From: Chryseobacterium sp. OSA05B
Lineage (GTDB): Bacteria > Bacteroidota > Bacteroidia > Flavobacteriales > Weeksellaceae
Direction: 5' to 3'
Assembly: GCF_019970065.1 (NCBI RefSeq)
Contig: NZ_JAHXYH010000002.1
Location: 248,001 to 312,000 of the forward strand
DNA length: 64,000 nucleotides
The position numbers and the translations under genes were made by a program. Of the stretch, positions 15,806-23,447 are shown piece after piece. The notes below the pieces were generated by a model. The model saw only the letters and a program-made list of their open reading frames with translations, ran no database searches and was not told where the DNA came from. Within the stretch, counting starts at the first letter, position 1, and each line of letters starts with the position of its first letter.

Positions 15806-16993
15806 TCACAATGAACTGAATTTTGGATTTGGTTTTATTAGCATTCTGATAAACAACATAGTTAAACCAAAAATAAATTCTGCTTCATGCCTATTAGAAA
15901 TACTATCGTCGTGCTTAACATGTTCATTTTGATATGTATTATAGTATTCAAGTGTTTTCTGAAACGTATTTCTAATTTCTTTACTTATTCCCAAATCTTT
16001 TTGATATTTACCAATTTCGGTTAATTGGTTTTCAAGACTTTTACTATTACAAAATATATCTTTTAGTAATAATTCTAATGTTAATCTTAAATTATCAACA
16101 CCATCTCTTAAATCTTCATTTTTGCTATAATGATTTAATGCAATTTCAAATCTTTTTTTAGCTTTTGAAAAATTATTTAACCAATAAAGTGTTTCAGAAA
16201 TTAAATCTTGTTGAGAGTAATTTTTAGCTGAAAAATCATTCAAAGACTGAAAAGAAGAAAATTGTTCTAAGTTATCAAATGTGAAAGGAGATTGTATATA
16301 TTTTTGAACAATGGCAATTTCATCAATCTGCTTTTGCTTCCAATTTAGAAAAATTTCTTTTTTCTTTAATGATAGTGAATAGTTATTTACATCCTCGTAT
16401 TCATATATTTTAGAATTTAGTTTTTGTATTAAAAGCTCGGTAAAAATCTTTTTTCTAAAAAAAATGATTTCTGATGATAATCTTGCCGATATTCCTTCTA
16501 ATTCAATTTCTAAATTTTCAAATTTTCCTGCATCAACAAAATTTTCAATTCTAAGATTATACTTCTTACAGAATTCATCAATATCTTCATTACTTTTAAA
16601 TATTGATGGGTTTTTTTGTATTAAAAGTTCTTTTATCGTTTCATCTTGTAGCGTAATTATTAATTGATTTTCCTTATGTTCAATTAATAAATTCCACACT
16701 TTTTCTGCCCAAATTTCAGTTATAAAATTTGCAAAATATGAAATTTCACCCAAAGAATAGTCTAATACATTTGTATAATATACTCCATTAAATAAGTCCT
16801 TTTCTACAGAAATTCTATTTTGTCCTTTAGTTGTTAAATTGAATTTAATTTTAAGAGGCTCTATTCTTGCCTGAATAGGCTCAATAGAAATTCCTCTAAT
16901 TTTTTGAATAAAATTTCCATTTTGGGAAATTTCTATTTCATTATAAAAAGCATTGACAGTTAAAGACTGATTATCAAGTTGAAATTTTTTCAT
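15806..16993 (-). CDS. Large cargo protein with HEPN/Abi-like C-terminus
   Basis: 395 residues, very AT-rich, no signal peptide or membrane helix. The first ~150 residues are beta-rich and the middle is helical and charged. The C-terminal ~100 residues (DNLRLTLELLLKDI...GISKEIRNTFQ...YQNEHVKHDD, about 295-390) resemble the helical end domain of abortive-infection and HEPN-type proteins, with the N-x-x-x-K-H element at 357-362. A phage-defence role is an inference from that resemblance and from location in a mobile element. It is oriented leftward, like the HEPN-like gene beside it. Confidence 0.55.
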   Translation of the reverse strand: MKKFQLDNQSLTVNAFYNEIEISQNGNFIQKIRGISIEPIQARIEPLKIKFNLTTKGQNRISVEKDLFNGVYYTNVLDYSLGEISYFANFITEIWAEKVWNLLIEHKENQLIITLQDETIKELLIQKNPSIFKSNEDIDEFCKKYNLRIENFVDAGKFENLEIELEGISARLSSEIIFFRKKIFTELLIQKLNSKIYEYEDVNNYSLSLKKKEIFLNWKQKQIDEIAIVQKYIQSPFTFDNLEQFSSFQSLNDFSAKNYSQQDLISETLYWLNNFSKAKKRFEIALNHYSKNEDLRDGVDNLRLTLELLLKDIFCNSKSLENQLTEIGKYQKDLGISKEIRNTFQKTLEYYNTYQNEHVKHDDSISNRHEAEFIFGLTMLFIRMLIKPNPKFSSL

Positions 16994-17141
16994 TTTTTAA
17001 AAAGATGCTGGAAGTAATTGCCTGTACCGGAAAAGCATTGGTGAATTGGGTCTGGATTGAATCCTTAGTTAGATCAAGATTGAGCAAAGGTAAAATCTGT
17101 TCCTATTGTCTAAATTAAATAAAGAACGATATTTTATCTAT

Positions 17142-17906
17142 TTATTCAAATTTATTTATTCTATTTATAAGGTTCAAATAAAAATTGTTTATTCTTTCTA
17201 AACTACAAATTAACTCATCTCTATTTAAGTTTACTTCATCATCCAAATATCTCGCATTTCTACGTTCATTAGATAATTTGTTGAAGACCCGTCTTAATTC
17301 TAATTCATCTTCATGGCTAGAATTTTTATATCTTAAATTAAACGATTGATTAATTGCTTTATGATTTGACTTCACACCGATATTTTTGTTAGCTTCAAAT
17401 AGAAGATTAGCTTTTACCATCAACTCAAATGCGCTGAAAGCATTATCTATATATGCATTATAAAAATCATTATTTAATGCATAATCGGCTGTTTTTAGAA
17501 ATTGTATTGAATTATCAAGTAATTTTTTACAAGACTTTTTATTATATATAAAATCAAATTTTAATTGGTAACAATCTGTAAAACGAATTATTATGATGTG
17601 TCCACAGTCTAAATATTCTTCTTCATTAATATCAATTGATTCAACATCTTCAGAATTTGGAAAAAAATCTTTTACGGATTTGTCAACTCCTTCTTTTATT
17701 TTCACTTTAGCACTAACTTCATCATTAAGTCTAATGATATTTTGTCTTTCATCTGGAAATATTAAAGCTTGTGCAGCATATAGTTCAAAATTTTCATCTA
17801 ATGTTTTATTTTCTTTTCTTCTTTCAATTTCTGGATTAAAATAGATTTCCATTAAATTTGTGAAAACATTTTCAACAAATATTTCATCCTGATTTTTTTC
17901 AATCAT
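17142..17906 (-). CDS. HEPN-domain-like cargo protein
   Basis: 254 residues, cytoplasmic. The N-terminal half is acidic and mixed alpha/beta. The C-terminal half is helical, with FSAFELMVKANLLF (about 157-170), a His pair region, then LRRVFNKLSNERRNARYLDDEV (about 204-225). The R-x3-R-Y pattern (R215-Y220) after a long helix is what HEPN domains show in their last helices. HEPN proteins are often RNases or their regulators in toxin-antitoxin and defence systems. No nucleotidyltransferase partner is visible next to it, so a classical HEPN-MNT pair is not supported. Confidence 0.55.
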   Translation of the reverse strand: MIEKNQDEIFVENVFTNLMEIYFNPEIERRKENKTLDENFELYAAQALIFPDERQNIIRLNDEVSAKVKIKEGVDKSVKDFFPNSEDVESIDINEEEYLDCGHIIIIRFTDCYQLKFDFIYNKKSCKKLLDNSIQFLKTADYALNNDFYNAYIDNAFSAFELMVKANLLFEANKNIGVKSNHKAINQSFNLRYKNSSHEDELELRRVFNKLSNERRNARYLDDEVNLNRDELICSLERINNFYLNLINRINKFE

Positions 17907-17975
17907 TTTCTTTCAATTTCTGGTAACTCCTAAATATACGCATTACGTTAATATTAAATATACAAATTATTTTTA

Positions 17976-18179
17976 CTCTCAGAGCGAGATAATGGTACAT
18001 ATTCTCTATACCTCATTGTCTTATAGAAAAGTATCGATATTCACACATAATTAAGACCACGTAAACAACTTTAACCCTTTTCTGGTAAGCTGTTTGCAAA
18101 GTTTTATATTTTGCTTGGTAAATTGTCGATTGAGCAAGATTTTCATTTGAATTTTTAACGTTATACGGTATTTTATTTT
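17976..18179. repeat. Diverged ~195-bp repeat, copy 2
   Basis: Shares CTCTCAGAG, CTTTAAcCC, CTGGtAAGCTGTTT and TTATACGGT, in that order, with 15436-15629. The two copies bracket the HEPN-like gene pair. Confidence 0.55.
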
Positions 18180-18606
18180 AGACCTTATCTCTGTTAAAGT
18201 GGTATGAATATACCAGAATTTAGTTAAAAGCGAAAAAAGTGAGGTACGTTCGTAGACCGTTCGAGATTATTCAGCAGCTAACTACTTTAAAAATTTTTAG
18301 AAAAAATGGAGAGGTTAAGGTCTGTGTATAAAACCACCCCCTCTTTGTTCAAAAGGAAAGTCGATTTTTTTAAGGGAGGTAGGGGTTCATAAATTTTCAT
18401 TCTGGAAAATAATTCCCCAAAAAACTTTTCTATAGTCCGAAAAAGATACAATATTTTCGTAGCCGTCTTGCTGATTTCTGTAAGAACCCGCATTGCTATT
18501 AATTTATGAGAGTGGTTAAGCAAAGAAATAATTATAGTATTTTAATCAATTAAAAACTTTTTAGCTCATTTTTAAGCAAATTAATATAAAACGTTATAAC
18601 TTTGCA

Positions 18607-18626
18607 GTGGGGAAATGGTGGGGAAT
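18607..18626 (+). promoter_or_regulatory. Tandem GTGGGGAA site, right end
   Basis: GTGGGGAA, three bases, GTGGGGAAT, the same word, spacing and strand as at 6278-6297. It lies 53 bp from attR. Confidence 0.6.
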
Positions 18627-18644
18627 AAATCTATAGAAAACAAA

Positions 18645-18671
18645 GAAACCCGTTGGTTTTCAACGGGTTTC
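18645..18671 (-). terminator. Terminator of tRNA-Ser brought in by the element
   Basis: GAAACCCGTTG (18645-18655) pairs with CAACGGGTTTC (18661-18671), 13 bp past the 3' end of the tRNA. It lies inside the element, so the element replaces the original terminator (now at 6083-6118). Confidence 0.75.
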
Positions 18672-18679
18672 AATTAATG

Positions 18680-18695
18680 CTTGCAGAGAGGAAGG
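18680..18695. repeat. Right attachment site (attR)
   Basis: CTTGCAGAGAGGAAGG, identical to attL. Bases 18684-18695 are the 3' end of tRNA-Ser, so insertion leaves the tRNA intact. Confidence 0.88.
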
Positions 18696-18770
18696 GATTC
18701 GAACCCTCGATACAGTTACCCGTATACTACCTTTCCAGGGTAGCTCCTTCAACCACTCGGACACCTCTCT
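18684..18770 (-). tRNA. tRNA-Ser (anticodon GGA)
   Basis: 87 nt. Acceptor stem AGAGAGG/CCTCTCT with discriminator G; anticodon stem CTACC/GGTAG around loop CTGGAAA (anticodon GGA); a long variable arm as in class II tRNAs; T arm GAGGGTTCGAATCCCTT. CCA is not encoded. It serves as the integration target of the element. It reads leftward into the element. Confidence 0.97.
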
Positions 18771-18825
18771 ATTTGAGATTGCAAAAATAGAGTAATTTCT
18801 GGAATCTGCAAATTATTATTCAAAA

Positions 18826-19842
18826 TTAGTCAGTAATTTCTCCACAAAGACTTCTGGTGAAGTTGTCGGCAAAGGTTCCTGAGTAATTCGGGTTGTCTAT
18901 AAGGTGCATCGCTTTGGTGATGGCACTTTCAGCCGTCATATCCCTTCCGCTGATCGCTCCGATTCTTGAAAATATATTGCTGTTTTCATACTTCCCGAAA
19001 GAAATACCTCCTGAAATACACTGACTTACCACCACGATCTCAGTTCCGTTGCTTCTGATTTCCTCAAGCGTTTCCTGCGTTTTTTCACTGCTGAAAATGG
19101 TTCCCGAACCGAAAACCTGAAGGATTAAAACTTTCATTTTTGGGATTTCTTTGAAATAACTCAGATGCATCCCCGGAAAAATACGCCAGAATAAAATATC
19201 TTCAGAAATATGTTCGTCTACATGAAATTCAACTTCAGGATCACAACGATAAAGATTGTCCTTAACAATATTTAAATGAACACCTGACTGTCCTAAAATT
19301 GGATAATTCGGGCTTGAATAGGCATCAAAATACTCCGCAGAATATTTCAGCGTTCTATTTCCTCTTAATAATTTGTACTCGAAATAAACGGCTACTTCCT
19401 GAATGACTGCTTCATCGTTTTCATAAAGACTGGCATAATAAAGACTGGTCAGAAGATTTTCCTTGGCATCTGTTCTCAGATCTCCTATCGGAAGCTGCGA
19501 ACCCGTCATAATAACAGGTTTTCTAAGACCTTTCAGCATAAAACTTAAAGCAGAAGCCGTATAAGACATAGTGTCAGTTCCGTGAAGGACCAGAAAGCCG
19601 TCATACAGCTCGTAATTCTTGAGAATATAGTTCGCGATGGCCTTCCATTCCTCAGGTCCCATATCCGAAGAGTCCAGCGGTTTTGCGAAAGGATGGACAA
19701 ACACCTCGCATTCCATTAATTTCATCTCAGGCATTTTTTCAAAAATATTTCCAAAATCAAATGCGCGGAGGCTTCCGGTTTCATAATCTTTTTCCATACC
19801 GATGGTTCCTCCGGTATAGATGAGCAGGACTTTTCTTTTCAT
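18826..19842 (-). CDS. ansA: Type I L-asparaginase
   Basis: 338 residues, cytoplasmic (no signal peptide). The first catalytic threonine is in YTGGTIGM near the N-terminus and the second is in LHGTDTMSYTASALSFM. MTGSQLPIGDLRTDAKENL completes the active-site signature. It hydrolyses asparagine to aspartate and ammonia. Length is that of E. coli AnsA-type enzymes. A TAATTTTG box lies at 19889-19896 on its strand. It diverges from the trmH-like gene. Confidence 0.95.
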   Translation of the reverse strand: MKRKVLLIYTGGTIGMEKDYETGSLRAFDFGNIFEKMPEMKLMECEVFVHPFAKPLDSSDMGPEEWKAIANYILKNYELYDGFLVLHGTDTMSYTASALSFMLKGLRKPVIMTGSQLPIGDLRTDAKENLLTSLYYASLYENDEAVIQEVAVYFEYKLLRGNRTLKYSAEYFDAYSSPNYPILGQSGVHLNIVKDNLYRCDPEVEFHVDEHISEDILFWRIFPGMHLSYFKEIPKMKVLILQVFGSGTIFSSEKTQETLEEIRSNGTEIVVVSQCISGGISFGKYENSNIFSRIGAISGRDMTAESAITKAMHLIDNPNYSGTFADNFTRSLCGEITD

Positions 19843-19888
19843 GAATTACTTTTTAGTAAGAAATTGAGCCTCGTTCAGGTTCATAGCT

Positions 19889-19896
19889 CAAAATTA
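19889..19896 (-). promoter_or_regulatory. -7 box of ansA
   Basis: TAATTTTG read leftward, matching TAnnTTTG, 47 bp upstream of the ansA start. Confidence 0.5.
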
Positions 19897-19923
19897 CGTT
19901 AATTTGCAAAGATTTGAAAATGA

Positions 19924-20595
19924 ATGGAAGATTTAGCGCAAACTTTTGAATACTTAACACAGTTTTTAACAGAGGAAAGACTCTCAAAAATAGAACATTT
20001 CTCTCAGGAAAGTTCCGATTTTGTACTTCCTGTGATGGATGATGTCTACCAGTTCAGAAATGCGGCGGCTATCATAAGATCTGTGGAAGCCTGCGCGTTT
20101 CACAAGGTGGTGGCCATGGAAGAGGAGAATGTTTTTGATCCCAACCTTACCGTAACCAAAGGTGCCGAAACCTGGGTGGAAGTAGAGAAAATGGCTAAGA
20201 ATATAGCTTCCCTGCAGCATATCAAAGATAGAGGCTATAAAATTCTGGCGGTTTCCCTTGAAAAAAATGCAGTGATGCTCCCTGATTATCAGATTACAGA
20301 ACCTATTGCGCTCGTATTTGGAACCGAGATGGAAGGGGTATCGGAAGAAGTGATAGATTTTGCAGACGAAACCTTGGCCATTCCGATGTACGGCTTAACG
20401 AGAAGCTACAATGTTTCCGTAGCCGCAGGAATCTGTATGTACGAACTGAAACAGAAACTGATTAAATCAGGCATCGATTATAAACTCAGCGAAGAAAAAA
20501 AGATGAAAATGAAGATCCGTTGGGCCGTGAATTCTATGCGAAGCGGAAAGCAGATCTTTGAAAAATATTTGAGAGACCATAACCTTACCCTATGA
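19924..20595 (+). CDS. trmH: TrmH-family tRNA/rRNA 2'-O-methyltransferase
   Basis: 223 residues. SPOUT fold with the family motifs: PVMDDVYQFRNAAAIIRSVEACAF (motif 1, catalytic Arg), ALVFGTEMEGVSEEV (motif 2) and AIPMYGLTRSYNVSVAAGICMYEL (motif 3, knot). It uses S-adenosylmethionine to methylate a ribose 2'-OH. The length and C-terminal tail fit TrmH, which modifies G18 of tRNA; this substrate is inferred. Its stop overlaps the start of the next gene (ATGA). Confidence 0.88.
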   Translation: MEDLAQTFEYLTQFLTEERLSKIEHFSQESSDFVLPVMDDVYQFRNAAAIIRSVEACAFHKVVAMEEENVFDPNLTVTKGAETWVEVEKMAKNIASLQHIKDRGYKILAVSLEKNAVMLPDYQITEPIALVFGTEMEGVSEEVIDFADETLAIPMYGLTRSYNVSVAAGICMYELKQKLIKSGIDYKLSEEKKMKMKIRWAVNSMRSGKQIFEKYLRDHNLTL

Positions 20596-21239
20596 ACAGA
20601 ATAGCGGTCTTTATCTTAATCATTTTAAGCAGTTGTGGGAAAAAGGAAGCAACTGAAAAAAATCGTATTCAGGGTAAAGACAGTGTGGTACAAAACATAG
20701 AAATACATACCCAGCAGGAAGAAGATACTGTATCAATTCCTTTTTCCCAATCTCTGAAAGAAAATGGATATGTGTATAAACTTAAAGGGCTCGAAAGCTC
20801 TAACGGAGCAATCAATTTTAAATGCATCAACATATTTTACAGAAACAAACTTCATCAGAAAATTATTTTTGACACGGTATCTGTTCTGAACGAAAGGGAA
20901 GTGGTTTTTAATGTTGATAAAGATGCGAATTTTGACGGGTTTAATGATGTAGAACTCATTAACTGGGCCGGGAATTATGCTTATTCATCAAGCTTTTGGC
21001 TTTATAATCAAAAAACAAAAAAATACGATTATTACAAACCCATGGATACGATTCAGAATATTAAGATTGATGCCGGGAAAAGAGAAATTACTTCAGATTA
21101 TCATATTGGCCCGGCTAATACTTACAGCAAAACCTATCAATGGAAAAATGGAAAACTTTTGATGATGAGCGCCTATATTGAAGAGGAAGGAGAGTTAATC
21201 CGTATGTACCGGAAGAATGGAAGAATCATTATAGAATAA
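20592..21239 (+). CDS. Lipoprotein of unknown function
   Basis: 215 residues. A short signal and lipobox ILSSC (Cys about residue 15), then a charged linker KKEATEKN. The mature domain contains FNVDKDANFDGFNDVELINWAGNYAYSSSFWLYN, a pattern seen in Bacteroidetes repeat-like (FG-GAP/VCBS-related) lipoproteins with an Asp-rich DKDANFDGFND loop that may bind calcium. Overlap of 4 nt with the trmH-like gene suggests one transcript. Convergent with rsmE. Confidence 0.68.
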   Translation: MNRIAVFILIILSSCGKKEATEKNRIQGKDSVVQNIEIHTQQEEDTVSIPFSQSLKENGYVYKLKGLESSNGAINFKCINIFYRNKLHQKIIFDTVSVLNEREVVFNVDKDANFDGFNDVELINWAGNYAYSSSFWLYNQKTKKYDYYKPMDTIQNIKIDAGKREITSDYHIGPANTYSKTYQWKNGKLLMMSAYIEEEGELIRMYRKNGRIIIE

Positions 21240-21275
21240 TGTGTTTTCTCCTTATTTCCTAATCCTTAATCCCTA

Positions 21276-21974
21276 TCATCTCATCATCTTAAAATAATTC
21301 CACGCCGCCACAAACACTCCCGCAGTTTCAGTTCTCAGCCTTTGGTTTCCAAGTGAAACAGCTTTTACGTTACTGTCGGATAGAAACTGGATCTCCCTTT
21401 CAGAAAAATCTCCTTCAGGACCAATTAAAAACGTAATATTATCTAAATGCGGAATATTTTTTAACTCCATCCTTTCTAAATTTTCATTGCAGTGTGCCAC
21501 GAAAGTCTTTTCTGGATTAATATTTTTCAGAAAATCAGGAAGTTTAATTAAATCATTAATAACAGGAAAATGAAATCGCAGACTTTGTTTTGAGGCCGCA
21601 ATAGCTTGTTTTCTAAGTTTGTCTATACTGATATTTTTACGCTCTGTTTTTTCAGTTTGTAAAATGGTAATCTCAGAAATACCCATTTCTACAGCTTTTT
21701 CAACAAAAAACTCAATTCGGTCAATATTTTTCGTGGGAGCAATAGCGATATGAAGTTTAGGATTGAAATCCTGAGTATCTGTTTTAATTTCAGAAACCTC
21801 GATATTGGCTTTTTTCCCTTCGATCACTAATTTTCCGGAAGCAACATTTCCCTTACCGTCTGTTACGTGAATATCTTCACCATCCTTCATACGAAGAACT
21901 TTCACAATGTGTTGTTGTTCTTCGTCATTAATGATTGCTTTTCCGTTATTGATTTCGCCAAAAAAAAGTTTCAT
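21276..21974 (-). CDS. rsmE: 16S rRNA (uracil1498-N3)-methyltransferase
   Basis: 232 residues. N-terminal PUA-like domain (HIVKVLRMKDGEDIHVTDGKG) and C-terminal SPOUT domain with LIGPEGDFSEREIQFL and VSLGNQRLRTETAGVFVAAW, the signature of RsmE. Methylates U1498 of 16S rRNA in the decoding centre. Full length. It may share a transcript with the two leftward genes upstream (22020 and tsaD). Confidence 0.95.
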   Translation of the reverse strand: MKLFFGEINNGKAIINDEEQQHIVKVLRMKDGEDIHVTDGKGNVASGKLVIEGKKANIEVSEIKTDTQDFNPKLHIAIAPTKNIDRIEFFVEKAVEMGISEITILQTEKTERKNISIDKLRKQAIAASKQSLRFHFPVINDLIKLPDFLKNINPEKTFVAHCNENLERMELKNIPHLDNITFLIGPEGDFSEREIQFLSDSNVKAVSLGNQRLRTETAGVFVAAWNYFKMMR

Positions 21975-22019
21975 ATACTGATATTTAGAATGCGTCTGAA
22001 TTGTATTGAGAAGTGATGA

Positions 22020-22430
22020 TTAAAAGGAGATTTCATTCTCGCTTAAAAATGCCACACCTGTTTTTATCGTGGTATAAACATCACCTTCACAGTCTCTGTA
22101 TGAACATGCGTAAATTTCTTCAATCCACTTATTATTCATGAAAATTAAATTCAAATATTCGTTTTTTCTTAAATTATTTTTGATGGATAAATAATCTCCT
22201 TCTTTGGGCTCGTAAGCAAAACTAAATACATTTTCTGAATTGATTTTCTCTATGATCTCTTCCTTTATATTTTGAACATATCCGATTTCTGAACTGATCA
22301 TTAAATAATCTTCGTCTTCAGATTGTTCTGTCACTTCGTTTTTTCCTATAATGGTTTCTAAAACCCAGTAATATTTTGAATTTTTTTTAGACTGCGTTCC
22401 CAGTACTTTTTCTTCTAAGAGTATTTTCAT
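22020..22430 (-). CDS. Hypothetical protein coupled to tsaD
   Basis: 136 residues, acidic, no export signal. It begins MKILLEEKVLGTQSKKNSKYYWVLETIIGKNE and has several aromatic positions (YYWVL, CSYRDCEGDVY). Its start overlaps the tsaD stop by 4 nt (ATGA), so it is translated with tsaD. I recognise no family with confidence. Confidence 0.65.
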   Translation of the reverse strand: MKILLEEKVLGTQSKKNSKYYWVLETIIGKNEVTEQSEDEDYLMISSEIGYVQNIKEEIIEKINSENVFSFAYEPKEGDYLSIKNNLRKNEYLNLIFMNNKWIEEIYACSYRDCEGDVYTTIKTGVAFLSENEISF

Positions 22431-23443
22431 AAATCATATTTTGCAGTTGCGGACGTTTTCATATCCGTAAATTCTCCTCGCTCGTATTTAAGTTGAGCCA
22501 CCATCGCAATCATCGCCGCGTTGTCTGTTGTATATTCAAATTTTGGAATGTAAATATTCCAGCCTAATTTTTCATGATTGTCCTCCATTGCCTTTCTCAA
22601 AGCAGAATTGGCAGAAACTCCACCTGCGATCGCTACTTCTTTTACATCTAATTCTTTAGCCGCTTTTTCAAGTTTAGCCATCAGAATTTCAATGATTGTT
22701 CTCTGAACGGAAGCACACAGATCGTTTAAGTTTTCTTTAATAAAATCCGGATTTTTTCTGACCTCCTTCTGAATGAAATAAAGGACAGACGTTTTAATAC
22801 CGCTGAACGAATAATCATAATTCTCCATTCTCGGTTTGTTAAACGTAAAAGCATCAGGATTTCCTTCCTTGGCCAGTCGGTCTATAATAGGTCCCGCAGG
22901 ATAGTCAAGATCGAAAATTTTTCCGATTTTATCAAAAGCTTCTCCTGCGGCATCATCAATTGTTTTCCCGACGATTTCCATATCAAAATAATCCTTCACC
23001 AATACGATCATGGTGTGCCCTCCACTTACTGTAAGACACAGAAATGGGAATTGAGGCGGCATAGGATTTGCATCTTCGATGAAATGGGCTAAAATGTGGG
23101 CCTGGAGATGGTTAACTTCAATCAACGGAACATTCAGACTCATTGCCAAAGACTTAGCAAATGACGTTCCTACAAGAAGAGATCCTAAAAGTCCGGGGCC
23201 GCGTGTAAATCCTATAGCTGAAATAGCATTTTGTTGTATATTTGCTTTAGTAATAGATTTTTCAACAACGGGGATGATATTTTGCTGATGCGCTCGCGAT
23301 GCCAGTTCCGGGACCACACCTCCATATTCTTTATGGATGGCCTGATTCGCAGCAATATTGGACAGAATACAGTTTCCCTTGATGATAGCTGCTGAGGTGT
23401 CGTCGCAGGACGATTCAATACCTAAAATTATAGAGTCGCTCAT
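22427..23443 (-). CDS. tsaD: tRNA N6-adenosine threonylcarbamoyltransferase
   Basis: 338 residues. ASKHA-fold enzyme that transfers the threonylcarbamoyl group to A37 of tRNAs reading ANN codons, with TsaB and TsaE. Visible: LGIESSCDDTSAAI at the start, the metal-binding NHLQAHILAH motif, SGGHTMIVL, GEAFDKIGK and AIAGGVSANSALR. Its start codon is only 4 bp from that of the divergent TamB-like gene, so each promoter must lie inside the other coding region. Confidence 0.96.
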   Translation of the reverse strand: MSDSIILGIESSCDDTSAAIIKGNCILSNIAANQAIHKEYGGVVPELASRAHQQNIIPVVEKSITKANIQQNAISAIGFTRGPGLLGSLLVGTSFAKSLAMSLNVPLIEVNHLQAHILAHFIEDANPMPPQFPFLCLTVSGGHTMIVLVKDYFDMEIVGKTIDDAAGEAFDKIGKIFDLDYPAGPIIDRLAKEGNPDAFTFNKPRMENYDYSFSGIKTSVLYFIQKEVRKNPDFIKENLNDLCASVQRTIIEILMAKLEKAAKELDVKEVAIAGGVSANSALRKAMEDNHEKLGWNIYIPKFEYTTDNAAMIAMVAQLKYERGEFTDMKTSATAKYDL

Positions 23444-23447
23444 AATA

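Larger units (their letters stand above)
17907..18683. other. Right end of the element, non-coding
   Basis: About 780 bp without a convincing gene. It contains the second diverged repeat (17976-18179), a small leftward open frame at 18287-18523 that I do not trust, the tandem GTGGGGAA pair (18607-18626) and the hairpin at 18645-18671. Confidence 0.6.
6124..18695. mobile_element. 12.5-kb integrative element in tRNA-Ser
   Basis: The unit is bounded by an identical 16-bp repeat (6124-6139 and 18680-18695). The right copy covers the 3' end of an intact tRNA-Ser(GGA) gene. The left end carries a tyrosine recombinase, an excisionase-like HTH protein and a polymerase-fold protein; the rest is small, mostly unrecognised cargo. 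Base composition is clearly more AT-rich than the flanking housekeeping genes. No conjugation genes are visible, so it is best described as a genomic island or mobilisable/satellite-like element rather than a full conjugative element. Confidence 0.88.

Noticed and set aside
17005..17118. 37-codon rightward frame between the two HEPN-like genes
   Set aside because: Too short, and it lies in the promoter region of the leftward gene; no evidence of translation.
18287..18523. Leftward 78-codon frame near the right end of the element
   Set aside because: No start signal, no family pattern and poor composition; the region more probably holds non-coding end sequences.
6124..18695. Calling the element a prophage or conjugative transposon
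   Set aside because: No capsid, terminase, portal, relaxase, coupling protein or type IV secretion genes are visible.
23358..23447. Extended start of the TamB-like gene at 23358
   Set aside because: The extension lies entirely inside tsaD on the other strand and has no signal or membrane features.
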